Source: Nocardioides panaciterrulae
Lineage (GTDB): Bacteria; Actinomycetota; Actinomycetes; Propionibacteriales; Nocardioidaceae
DNA: 64,000 nucleotides
Reading direction: 5' to 3'
NCBI RefSeq assembly: GCF_013409645.1
Contig: NZ_JACCBG010000001.1
Span: 372,001 to 436,000, forward strand
Positions 28,153-37,246 of this stretch are shown piece after piece. The translations under genes and the position numbers were made by a program. Below the pieces are notes generated by a model, which saw nothing but the letters and a program-made list of their open reading frames with translations, ran no database searches and was not told where the DNA came from. The first letter of the stretch is position 1. Each line of letters starts with the position of its first letter.

Positions 28153-28184
28153 CCCGCCGACGGGGTCGGCGGGTCAGGTCGCAG
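28142..28184. terminator. Perfect 20-bp stem between convergent genes
   Basis: Arms 28142-28161 and 28165-28184 are perfectly complementary around GGG. The left arm includes the TGA of the MFS gene; the right arm ends four bases before the stop codon of the convergent secreted-protein gene. A bidirectional terminator is the obvious role. Confidence 0.85.
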
Positions 28185-28188
28185 ACCC

Positions 28189-29079
28189 TCAGCGCAGGTG
28201 GGTGAGCGCCCACATGCCCATCAGGGCGTGCGGCATGCCGTCCTCGTCGCTGGGCCACCAGCACATCTCGAGGTACTTGCCGCGCGGCAGGTGGTAGCGC
28301 CACAGCACCGTGTGTCCCGGGCCGACCACGAGCGTGCCCGCCATGGCCTTCAACGCCCAGTCCGGCTGGCCCTGGGCACCCTCGTCGAAGTACTTCTTGA
28401 CCATGTGGCGGGTCGTCGAGGCCTTGACCCGGCCGAGGTCGACGAAGTGCGGTTCGTCGGTGCGGTTCGTGGTGCGCATCCAACCCGTGTGCCGGCGCAC
28501 CCCCGGGTTGCCGAACCGGTCCTCGCGCACGAGGTTCACCCGGCCGGTGGCGTGCGGCAGCGAGCGCAGCTGCCGGTCCCCGGCGACCCGCATCCGGGTC
28601 AGGGTGCCCTTGTCGAGGTTCGCGATCAGGTAGTGGCCGCGGTGCAGGTAGGTCGCGAACGACGCGGTGCGGTGCTTGTAGACCTGCGACCCGCCGTAGA
28701 ACTCGACGTGCTTGTCGATGCTGCGCACCGCCTGGACGTCGCCGTTGAAGAGCGTGCTGAAGTCCTTGCGCAGCTCGGCCACCGTGTAGCCGTGGTGCAG
28801 GCGCATGACCTCGACGGTGCCGCCCCCGCCGGCGCTGCGGATGTTGACGATCGTGTTGCCGGGTCGGAAGTTGCTCCGGGACCGGGTCAGTCCGTCCTTG
28901 GTGACCCGGACGTTGACCACCACGGGCGGCAGCCGCCGGGCGGTCGTGTGGGCCGCGGCGGCCCGGTGGGCCGTCGACCCGCTCGCGCTGGCGGTGCCGA
29001 AGGTGGTGGCCGCGAGCGAGGTGGCGAGGGTGGCAGCGGCGAGCACCGCCGTGCCGCGTGATCTGAAGCTGGCTCTCAT
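28189..29079 (-). CDS. Secreted protein with C-terminal cupredoxin-like copper motif
   Basis: 296 residues from ATG 29077-29079 (GGAGGG upstream). Signal peptide in residues 1-35 (MRASFRSRG, hydrophobic core, ASA site). After a linker there appear two similar all-beta halves: an N-terminal one around VEVMRLHHGYTV to KHRTASFATYLHRGHYLIANL, and a C-terminal one ending YLEMCWWPSDEDGMPHALMGM. The Cys-x8+-His-x2-3-Met pattern of that end is what type 1 copper sites look like. No recognised family; the copper role is inference and could be wrong if the His/Met pair is coincidental. Confidence 0.6.
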   Translation of the reverse strand: MRASFRSRGTAVLAAATLATSLAATTFGTASASGSTAHRAAAAHTTARRLPPVVVNVRVTKDGLTRSRSNFRPGNTIVNIRSAGGGGTVEVMRLHHGYTVAELRKDFSTLFNGDVQAVRSIDKHVEFYGGSQVYKHRTASFATYLHRGHYLIANLDKGTLTRMRVAGDRQLRSLPHATGRVNLVREDRFGNPGVRRHTGWMRTTNRTDEPHFVDLGRVKASTTRHMVKKYFDEGAQGQPDWALKAMAGTLVVGPGHTVLWRYHLPRGKYLEMCWWPSDEDGMPHALMGMWALTHLR

Positions 29080-29290
29080 GGTGGGTTCCCTCCGTTGTCC
29101 GGGGCCGAGTGGGCCCCGGGGGAGTCGAGCAGCACCGCGGCGGGCTTCGCCACCGAATCGCCCGGATATCCCCCTCACGGTGGATACGGATCATCCGGGA
29201 GGACGACCCACCCGCCCCGGGTGGGAACCGTTGACGCCGTCCCTGACAATGGTGGGACAAGCGTCCGGCGCAACGAGGGGGCACAGCCAC

Positions 29291-29866
29291 GTGGATGACG
29301 GAGACGGCCGTCCGGTCCTGACCGGTCTGCTCGCGCTCGTGGGCGTCGCGCTGGCGGTCGGGCTGGTCCTCGGGCTCGTCGCGGTGGCCGGCGCCCGGAT
29401 CGTCGGGATCGGCGGCGCGGTCGACGCCCAGAGCACCCCCGAGCACTCGATGTACCTGCCCTCGCCGTCGAAGACCGCCGCGCCGTCGGGGCCGTTGATC
29501 ACGCTCGCGCCCGGCGAGACCCAGGCGCCGTCCTCGTCCTCGTCCTCGGCCTCGGCCGCCCCCTCGGAGAAGCCGTCCCGTACCCGGAAGTCGAAGCCGG
29601 AGATCTCGCTGTCGGCCGGGGCCACCTCGGTGGCGCCGATGCAGCAGATCGACCTGACCGGCGTCTACCCGGGCGGCGAGGGCGCGATCCTGCAGGTCCA
29701 GCGGTTCACCAACGGCGCCTGGCAGGACTTCCCGGTGACGGTCTCGGTCAGCAACCAGACGTTCTCGACCTACGTCCAGACCAGCCAGACCGGCCAGAAC
29801 CGGTTCCGCGTCGTCGACACCGACAGCGGCCGGGCGTCCAACCCGGTGCGGGTCCAGATCGGCTGA
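29291..29866 (+). CDS. Membrane-anchored protein with extracellular beta domain
   Basis: 191 residues from GTG 29291, preceded by GAGGGGG; the frame is open far upstream but that part overlaps the divergent gene and is not coding. Residues 10-40 form one transmembrane helix, residues about 75-100 a Ser/Pro/Lys-rich stalk, and the rest (from SLSAGATSVAPMQQIDLTG to the end) an immunoglobulin-like or bacterial surface beta domain, about 85 residues. No catalytic motif. Likely a cell-surface protein displayed outside the membrane. Confidence 0.75.
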   Translation: MDDGDGRPVLTGLLALVGVALAVGLVLGLVAVAGARIVGIGGAVDAQSTPEHSMYLPSPSKTAAPSGPLITLAPGETQAPSSSSSSASAAPSEKPSRTRKSKPEISLSAGATSVAPMQQIDLTGVYPGGEGAILQVQRFTNGAWQDFPVTVSVSNQTFSTYVQTSQTGQNRFRVVDTDSGRASNPVRVQIG

Positions 29867-29895
29867 TCGCGCCGCGCAGCGCTGCGCCGGGCCGC

Positions 29896-30825
29896 TCAGG
29901 CTGCGCTGCGCACCGGCTCGCGGTCCTCGGCCTCGACCTGTCCGACCGCGGGGGTGGCGCGGCGGCGCAGCATCGCGTGCACGGCCGGCTGGCCGGCCAG
30001 CACGCCGCCGAGCACCAGCACCATGCCCAGCGCCTGGGCCCAGCCGAACAGCTCGCCGGCGAGCACCACGCCGAGCAGCGTGCCGACGACCGGGTTGACC
30101 AGGCCGATCAGCGAGACCACCCCGGCGGGCATGCCGCGCAGGCCGGTGAACCAGCAGTAGTAGGCCAGGCCGGTCCCGATGACCGAGAGCCACACGAACC
30201 CGCCGATCGCCGGGAGGTCCAGCGCCGGCGGCGCGCCCTCGACCAGCAGGGCGACGGGGACCAGCAGCAGCCCGCCGACCACCAGCTGCCAGGAGACCAG
30301 GGTCAGGCTGTCCACGGGCACCGGCCAGCGCTTGACCAGCACGTAGCCGAGCGCGGAGACCAGCACCGATCCGAAGGCGCCGGCCAGCCCGATCGCGTCG
30401 ATGTGGCCGGGTGAGCGCAGCACCAGCAGCCCGACGCCGAGCGCGCCGACCAGGGCCGCGCCGACCCGGGCCCAGCCGGGTCGCTCCCCGAGGCCGGGCC
30501 AGGCCAGGCCCATCGTGACCAGTGGGGCGGTCGCCTGCAGGGTGGCCGCCAGGCCGCCGGGCAGGTGGTAGGCGGCGAGGAAGATCAGCGGGAAGAACAT
30601 CCCGATGTTGAGCACGCCCAGGACCAGCGCCTTCCACCACCAGCTGCCGCGTGGGAGCCGCCGGCGGGTCGCCAGGATCACCAGGCCGATCGGCAGCGCC
30701 CGGACCGCGGCGGCGAACAGCGGGCGGTCGGGCGGCAGGTACGCCTCGGTCACGTAGTACGTCGAGCCCCAGGCGATGGGGGCGACGACCGTGACGAGCG
30801 CCAGGCGTGCCTGATTTGTTTCCAT
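29896..30825 (-). CDS. EamA-family DMT transporter
   Basis: 309 residues from METNQARLAL. Ten hydrophobic segments in two EamA repeats (PIAWGSTYYVTEAYLPPDRPLF and the second-half GVVSLIGLVNPVVGTLLGVVLAGE are signature pieces). The start at 30825 is supported by TATTAT, a -10 that would place transcription at or next to this ATG. It is divergent from the MarR gene with only about 40 bases between starts, so MarR probably controls it. Typically exports amino acids or drugs; substrate unknown. Confidence 0.88.
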   Translation of the reverse strand: METNQARLALVTVVAPIAWGSTYYVTEAYLPPDRPLFAAAVRALPIGLVILATRRRLPRGSWWWKALVLGVLNIGMFFPLIFLAAYHLPGGLAATLQATAPLVTMGLAWPGLGERPGWARVGAALVGALGVGLLVLRSPGHIDAIGLAGAFGSVLVSALGYVLVKRWPVPVDSLTLVSWQLVVGGLLLVPVALLVEGAPPALDLPAIGGFVWLSVIGTGLAYYCWFTGLRGMPAGVVSLIGLVNPVVGTLLGVVLAGELFGWAQALGMVLVLGGVLAGQPAVHAMLRRRATPAVGQVEAEDREPVRSAA

Positions 30826-30832
30826 GGAAGAC

Positions 30833-30864
30833 ATAATAGTTTCTGCGGAAGGTATATTCCGGCT
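30833..30864. promoter_or_regulatory. Divergent leaderless promoters, MarR control region
   Basis: On the plus strand TATATT (30853-30858) is seven bases before the MarR ATG (30865). On the minus strand TATTAT (30838 to 30833) is seven bases before the EamA ATG at 30825. Neither gene has a ribosome site. GGAA-GGTATA-TTCC at 30848-30861 is a partly symmetric element that may be the MarR operator overlapping both promoters. Confidence 0.5.
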
Positions 30865-31362
30865 ATGACGAGCGATCTCGATCACGTCGGCAGGGTGATG
30901 GCGCAGTGGCGCGAGGCGCGTCCCGACCTCGACGTCTCGCCGCAGGGGGTGATCGGCCGGTTGCACCGGCTCGCGATGCGGCTCACCGAGGAGCTGGCGG
31001 TGGTCTACGCCCGCTACGGCCTGGGCGAGGGGGAGTTCGACGTGCTCGCCACGCTGCGCCGCGCCGGCGCGCCGTACGAGCTGACGCCCTCGGCGCTGGC
31101 CGCCTCGACGATGGTCTCCTCCGGCGCCGTCACCAAGCGGGTGGACCGCTGCCTGCAGCAGGGCTGGGTGACCCGGCGGCACAGCGACCGGGACGCCCGG
31201 GGGAGGGTGGTCGCGCTGACCGACGCCGGGCGCGAGCTCATCGACCGGGCCTTCGAGGCGCACATGGCCAACGAGCACCGGCTGGTCGCGGGCCTCAGCG
31301 AGCGGCAGCGGACCCAGCTCGCCCACCTGCTGGAGGTGTGGGGGCGCTCGGTCGACGCCTAG
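30865..31362 (+). CDS. MarR-family regulator
   Basis: 165 residues. Winged helix-turn-helix in the middle: LTPSALAASTMVSSGAVTKRVDRC is the recognition helix region and the wing contains HSDRDARGRVVALT, the D-x-R-D-x-R hallmark of the family. The ends form the dimerisation helices. Should repress the divergent EamA transporter and itself from the shared control region and be released by a small ligand, as most MarR proteins are. Confidence 0.92.
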   Translation: MTSDLDHVGRVMAQWREARPDLDVSPQGVIGRLHRLAMRLTEELAVVYARYGLGEGEFDVLATLRRAGAPYELTPSALAASTMVSSGAVTKRVDRCLQQGWVTRRHSDRDARGRVVALTDAGRELIDRAFEAHMANEHRLVAGLSERQRTQLAHLLEVWGRSVDA

Positions 31363-31399
31363 GAGGTCTCGTCACCCCGCCGCTGGTTCCTCGCGGCGG

Positions 31400-31442
31400 C
31401 TGCTCGACCACCGAGAGCCGATGGTTCTCGGTGGTCGAGCAG
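31400..31442. terminator. Palindromic repeat serving as bidirectional terminator
   Basis: Perfect 17-bp arms (31400-31416 and 31426-31442) with a nine-base loop, between convergent genes ending at 31362 and 31469. The core CTCGACCACCGAGA and the following GTGTCGAGACC (31458-31468) are pieces of the dispersed palindromic family seen in hutH and before purA. Confidence 0.75.
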
Positions 31443-31468
31443 CGAACGCCGGCGAGCGTGTCGAGACC

Positions 31469-32323
31469 TCAGCTCGGGACGTAGTCGAAAGTGTCCGGGT
31501 TCGGGCCGGTGCGGCCGTCCTCGCCACGGTCGAGGGCGCTGATCTGCTCGACCTGGTCGTGGGTGAGGGAGAAGTCGAAGATCTCGAAGTTCTCCCGCAT
31601 CCGGTCCTGGCTCATCGACTTCGGGAAGACGATGTCGCCGCGCTCGACGTGCCAGCGCAGCGTGACCTGCGCGGCGGACTTGCCGTACTCGGCGCCGATC
31701 TTGTTGATGAGCTCGTCGTCGAGGACCTTGCCCTGCGCGATCGGGGACCACGCCTCGACCTCGACGCCGTGGCGGATCGAGGCGGCGCGGGCCGCCTCGT
31801 TGGTGAAGTAGGGGTGCACCTCGATCTGGTTCACCGCGGGGACCACTCCGCTCTCGGAGACGATCCGGTCGAGGTGGGCCGGCTGGAAGTTCGAGACGCC
31901 GATCGAGGTGGCGCGGCCGTCCTCGACGAACTCGGCCAGGGTCTTCCAGGTGGAGACGAAGTCGCCGTCGTACAGCGTCGGGAGCGGCCAGTGGATCAGG
32001 AACAGGTCGATGCGGTCCAGGCCGAGCTTGGTGAGCGTCTCGTCGAAGGCCCGGCGCGCGGCGTCCGGCTCGTGGAACCCGTTGTTGAGCTTGCTGGTGA
32101 TGTACAGCTCGTCGCGGCCGAGACCGGAGGACCTGATGGCCTCCCCGACGCCCGCCTCGTTCTGGTACATCTCCGCGGTGTCGATGTGGCGGTAGCCCAC
32201 CTCGAACGCCTTGCTCACGGTCTCGGCGGTCTCCTCCGGCGGGACCTGGAAGACGCCGAAGCCGAGCTGCGGGATGGACGTGCCGTTGTTCAGGGTGATC
32301 GTGGAAACGGTCATGGTTGGCAT
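31469..32323 (-). CDS. Aldo/keto reductase (2,5-diketo-gluconate reductase type)
   Basis: 284 residues from ATG 32321-32323, with an alternative ATG at 32314; neither has a strong ribosome site. NADPH-dependent (alpha/beta)8 barrel. Seen: GFGVFQVP, the catalytic tetrad in HIDTAEMYQNE (Asp, Tyr), a following TSKLNN where Lys is catalytic, and FLIHWPLP (His). ISALDRGEDGRTGPNPDTFDY at the C-terminus is the cofactor-binding loop end common in this subfamily. Reduces sugar or small carbonyl substrates; specific substrate unknown. Confidence 0.92.
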   Translation of the reverse strand: MPTMTVSTITLNNGTSIPQLGFGVFQVPPEETAETVSKAFEVGYRHIDTAEMYQNEAGVGEAIRSSGLGRDELYITSKLNNGFHEPDAARRAFDETLTKLGLDRIDLFLIHWPLPTLYDGDFVSTWKTLAEFVEDGRATSIGVSNFQPAHLDRIVSESGVVPAVNQIEVHPYFTNEAARAASIRHGVEVEAWSPIAQGKVLDDELINKIGAEYGKSAAQVTLRWHVERGDIVFPKSMSQDRMRENFEIFDFSLTHDQVEQISALDRGEDGRTGPNPDTFDYVPS

Positions 32324-32394
32324 GACAAGCAGGCGGCGGCGGATATTCCGGCTCGCGAGGGTGTTTGCGGCGGCCCCGCCCAAACTGTGAACCT

Positions 32395-32616
32395 TCGCAC
32401 GTGGAGCTCGCTGAGTTCACGATGCCCGGCCCCGCGCGACGCCGCCAGCGCCGCCGACCTCGCCCGGCTGTCCACGACCGTCCAGTGGCCGTCGCTGACG
32501 GACCCACGCGGACCAAGCGGATGGACCTGATCACCGACGCCGCCGAGGGGTTCTACGCCGGCTTCGCCCACAAGCCGATGAGCGGCTTCCGGATCTACCC
32601 CGGCGCCACCGACTGA
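32395..32616 (+). pseudogene. Possible frameshifted gene remnant
   Basis: The 500 bases between the reductase and dnaK hold no intact long gene, but two overlapping plus-strand frames read like one broken protein. In the second frame up to 32530 comes DAASAADLARLSTTVQWPSLTDP; in the first frame, ending at TGA 32614-32616, comes KRMDLITDAAEGFYAGFAHKP and MSGFRIYPGATD. A shift near 32505-32520 would join them. No family recognised and no start is certain, so this is weak. A short genuine protein from the in-frame ATG at 32521 is the alternative. Confidence 0.25.
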
Positions 32617-32677
32617 GCCCTCGGCCGGAAGTCGGCCGCCGCGGCGGGAACAAGGCCGCCGTACTCACCGTTGGACC

Positions 32678-32696
32678 CACTGAGCAAAGTTCAGTG
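32678..32696 (+). promoter_or_regulatory. Second 6-7-6 inverted repeat in dnaK promoter
   Basis: CACTGA-GCAAAGT-TCAGTG has the same arm-spacer-arm geometry (seven-base spacer) as the HAIR element 20 bases downstream, but different arm bases. It may be a degenerate second HspR site or a separate operator. Confidence 0.4.
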
Positions 32697-32703
32697 AGCA
32701 AAG

Positions 32704-32724
32704 TTGAGTTGAATCGGCTCAACT
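32704..32724 (+). promoter_or_regulatory. HAIR-like HspR operator upstream of dnaK
   Basis: GTTGAGT-TGAATCG-GCTCAAC: seven-base arms with one mismatch around a seven-base spacer, 101 bases ahead of dnaK. This matches the HspR-associated inverted repeat (consensus CTTGAGT-N7-ACTCAAG). The regulator gene hspR is the last gene of the operon, giving autoregulation. Confidence 0.75.
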
Positions 32725-32824
32725 TGTTTGCCAGACTCACCGCACCCGGCGCAGGATGGCGTCACACAGACCTGAACCAGGCCCCGGACCCGTCCGGGGT
32801 TTCGACAAGCGGAGGTAACAACCC

Positions 32825-34683
<1,859 letters not shown>

Positions 34684-34687
<4 letters not shown>

Positions 34688-35307
34688 CCGACTTCCGACC
34701 CGAGTCGGACGTCGCCCCGGAGGGGGAGCCGCGGCGCGACGCCGCGGCTCCCCCCGAGGGGTCCGCGCCCGACCAGTCCGCGCCCGACCTGTCCGTGCCC
34801 GAGGCCGAGGGGCCCGCGGAGACCGGCGAGGACGCCGGAGCGGGCGACGAGGAGCTCGAGGACGACCTCACGCGCGCCAAGCGCGACCTGGCCGGCCTCA
34901 CCTCGGACCTGCAGCGGCTGCAGGCGGAGTACCTCAACTACAAGCGCCGCGTCGAACGGGACCGGGAGCTGGTGCGCGAGAACGCGACGTACGCCGCGCT
35001 GGTGCCGATCGTCGAGGTGCTCGACACCATCGACCGGGCCCGTGAGCACGGCGACCTCGACCCCGGCTTCCAGACCGTCGCCGACCAGCTCGAGCGGGTG
35101 GTGGCCAAGCAGGGCCTGGCCCGGTTCGGCGAGCCGGGCGACCCGTTCGACCCGAGCCTGCACGAGGCGCTCTCGCACGTCGGGCAGGATCCCGAGGTTT
35201 CGGTCACCACGTGCAAGCTGATCGCGAAGGCCGGCTACCGGATCGGCGACCGCGTGGTGCGGGCCGCCCAGGTGCTCGTGGTCGACCCGGCCGACGAGCA
35301 GCAGTAA
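34684..35307 (+). CDS. grpE: Nucleotide exchange factor GrpE
   Basis: 207 residues, GTG start overlapping the dnaK stop (GTGA). Residues 1-55 are acidic and disordered with a short repeat, [13 protein letters not shown]. The long helix (about 60-115, from [24 protein letters not shown]) leads into the beta-wing head, with the family signature around [14 protein letters not shown] to [14 protein letters not shown]. Releases ADP from DnaK and acts as a thermosensor. The unusually long disordered N-terminus is common in actinobacteria. Confidence 0.97.
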
Positions 35308-35338
35308 CGATCGACGACGACGGAGAGGGGGTGCGCGG

Positions 35339-36544
35339 ATGAGTGCCACCGACGGGATGCGGGCCGACTGGGCCCAGAAGGACTTCTACGCCGAGCTCGG
35401 CGTGAAGAAGGACGCGACGGCCGTCGAGATCAAGAAGGCCTACCGCAAGCTGGCGCGCGCCAACCACCCCGACTCCCACCCCGGCGAGTCGGCCGAGGCC
35501 CGGGCCAAGCACGAGAAGTTCAAGAAGGTCGCCGAGGCCTACGACGTCGTCGGTGACCCGGAGAAGCGCAAGAAGTACGACGAGATGCGCGAGCTCTACG
35601 CCGGCGGCGGGTTCCGGGGCGGCTTCCCCGGGGGCTTCGGCGGCGGTGCCGGCGGTGCTGGCGCCGGGGGGTTCGACCTCAACGACCTGCTGCGCGACCG
35701 GGCCGCCGGGGGCGCGGGCGGCGGCTTCGGCGACATGTTCGGCGACCTGTTCGGCGGTGGCCGGCAGCGCCCGCAGCAGCGTCGCCCGCGCAAGGGCGCG
35801 GACGTGGAGTCCGGGGCCACGATCAGCTTCACCGACGCGCTCGAGGGCGTCACGATCTCGCTGCGGCTGACCTCCGACGCGCCCTGCCCGGACTGCAACG
35901 GCACCGGGGGCAAGCCCGGCACCAAGCCGCACGTGTGCCCGGAGTGCGAGGGCGCGGGGTTCGTGGTCGCCTCCGTCGGCGGTGCGTTCTCGATGAACGA
36001 GACCTGCCCCGCCTGCGGCGGCCGCCAGCTGGTCTACGACGAGCCGTGCCCGACCTGCCACGGCAGCGGCCGCGGCCTGTCGGCCCGGACCATCCAGGCG
36101 CGCATCCCGGCCGGGGTCAAGGACGGGCAGCGGATCCGGCTGCGCGGCAAGGGCGCGGCCGGCGAGAGCGGCGGCCCGGCGGGCGACCTGTTCGTCACCG
36201 TCAAGGTCTCCCCGCACCGGCTCTTCGGCCGCAAGGACGACAACCTCACCCTCGAGGTGCCGGTGTCCTTCGACGAGCTCGCCCTCGGCGCCGAGATCAA
36301 GATCCCCACGCTGGGCGGCGCCCCGGTCACGCTGAAGGTCCCCGCCGGCACGCCCAACGGCCGGACCTTCCGGGTCCGCGGCAGGGGCGCGGCCCGGTCC
36401 GACGGCACCCGCGGCGACCTGCTGGCCACCGTCGAGGTCCAGGTCCCGGCCGTGCTCGACACCGAGGCGCGGGAGGCCGTCGAGGCCTACCGGGCCGCCA
36501 CCTCGAGCCGGCCGCTGCGCGCCAACCTGTTCAAGGACGCGTGA
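35339..36544 (+). CDS. dnaJ: Chaperone DnaJ (Hsp40, type I)
   Basis: 401 residues. J domain in residues 15-85 with the HPD motif (ARANHPDSHPG), a Gly/Phe-rich linker (about 88-145), then four zinc-finger motifs CPDCNGTG, CPECEGAG, CPACGGRQ and CPTCHGSG between about 183 and 255, and the C-terminal substrate-binding beta domains. Delivers clients to DnaK and stimulates its ATPase. Thirty-one bases after grpE. Its TGA shares one base with the ATG of hspR. Confidence 0.98.
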   Translation: MSATDGMRADWAQKDFYAELGVKKDATAVEIKKAYRKLARANHPDSHPGESAEARAKHEKFKKVAEAYDVVGDPEKRKKYDEMRELYAGGGFRGGFPGGFGGGAGGAGAGGFDLNDLLRDRAAGGAGGGFGDMFGDLFGGGRQRPQQRRPRKGADVESGATISFTDALEGVTISLRLTSDAPCPDCNGTGGKPGTKPHVCPECEGAGFVVASVGGAFSMNETCPACGGRQLVYDEPCPTCHGSGRGLSARTIQARIPAGVKDGQRIRLRGKGAAGESGGPAGDLFVTVKVSPHRLFGRKDDNLTLEVPVSFDELALGAEIKIPTLGGAPVTLKVPAGTPNGRTFRVRGRGAARSDGTRGDLLATVEVQVPAVLDTEAREAVEAYRAATSSRPLRANLFKDA

Positions 36545-37002
36545 TGCCCACCCGGCGGGAGTTCCGGGCGCCTACACCGGACGTGGCGGTCTACGTGATC
36601 AGCGTGGCCGCCGAGCTGACCGGCCTCCACCCGCAGACCCTGCGCACCTACGAGCGGCTCGGCCTGATCACGCCCGGGCGCACCGGGGGCGGTGGCCGCC
36701 GCTACTCCCACCGCGACATCGAGCTGCTGCGGGAGATCGCCGAGCTCAGTGCCGCTGGTATCGGCCTCGAGGGCGTGCGCCGGATCCTCGAGCTGCAGGA
36801 CCGCGTCGCCGCCCTGGCCCAGCGCAACGAGGAGCTGGTCGCCGAGCTCGACGCGACCCGCGAGGCGCTGCGCCAGGCGAGCCTGGTCCGCCGCGGCAAT
36901 GGCCGGTCCGAGGTGGCCGCCGTCGCGGTCAACAAGCTGCCCGTGCTGCGCCAGCCCGGCCCCGGCCAGTCGCTGGTGGTCTGGCGCCGCAACGGTCGCT
37001 AG
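36544..37002 (+). CDS. hspR: Heat-shock repressor HspR (MerR family)
   Basis: 152 residues, start ATG overlapping the dnaJ stop (TGATG). N-terminal MerR winged helix: YVISVAAELTGLHPQTLRTYERLGLITPGRTGGGGRRYS, the first half of the HspR signature. The middle is a helical dimerisation segment (ELQDRVAALAQRNEELVAELDATREALRQ). Represses the dnaK operon and clpB through HAIR sites, with DnaK as co-repressor; the sites at 32704 and 39106 in this window are the expected targets. Last gene of the operon, followed by a repeat array. Confidence 0.95.
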   Translation: MPTRREFRAPTPDVAVYVISVAAELTGLHPQTLRTYERLGLITPGRTGGGGRRYSHRDIELLREIAELSAAGIGLEGVRRILELQDRVAALAQRNEELVAELDATREALRQASLVRRGNGRSEVAAVAVNKLPVLRQPGPGQSLVVWRRNGR

Positions 37003-37018
37003 CCCGGCCCGGCGCCGT

Positions 37019-37235
37019 ACGCCGAGTCGGCGCTGCTTGACGCCGTAGACCGTCAACGATCGCCGACTCGGCGTCTCCCCGCCGTCAACGAGCGCCGACT
37101 CGACGTCTCCCCGCCGTCAACGAGCGCCGACTCGGCGTCCCCGGCCGTCAACGAGCGCCGACTCGGCGTGGCCCTGGCCGTCAACGAGCGCCGACTCGGC
37201 GTCTCCCCGGCCGTCAACGAGCGCCGACTCGGCGT
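37019..37235. repeat. Tandem dyad repeat array between hspR and lytic transglycosylase
   Basis: Six direct copies (starting 37050, 37082, 37114, 37145, 37178 and 37211; period 31-33 bases) of a unit CCGTCAACGAGCGCCGACTC continuing GGCGT. Each unit contains the dyad CGCCGA-C-TCGGCG. A seventh, inverted copy (37019-37044) precedes them, so copy one can pair with it over 14 bases. The array fills the convergent intergenic space after hspR and could be a multi-hairpin transcription terminator. Not CRISPR: spacers are only a few bases and vary little. Confidence 0.8.
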
Positions 37236-37246
37236 GGGGCACCGGC

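Noticed and set aside
32625..32824. CIRCE element for HrcA
   Set aside because: No TTAGCACTC-N9-GAGTGCTAA sequence; HAIR-type repeats explain the promoter.
37050..37235. CRISPR array
   Set aside because: Units are almost contiguous with no unique spacers of usual length, and no cas genes are near; it is a tandem dyad array.
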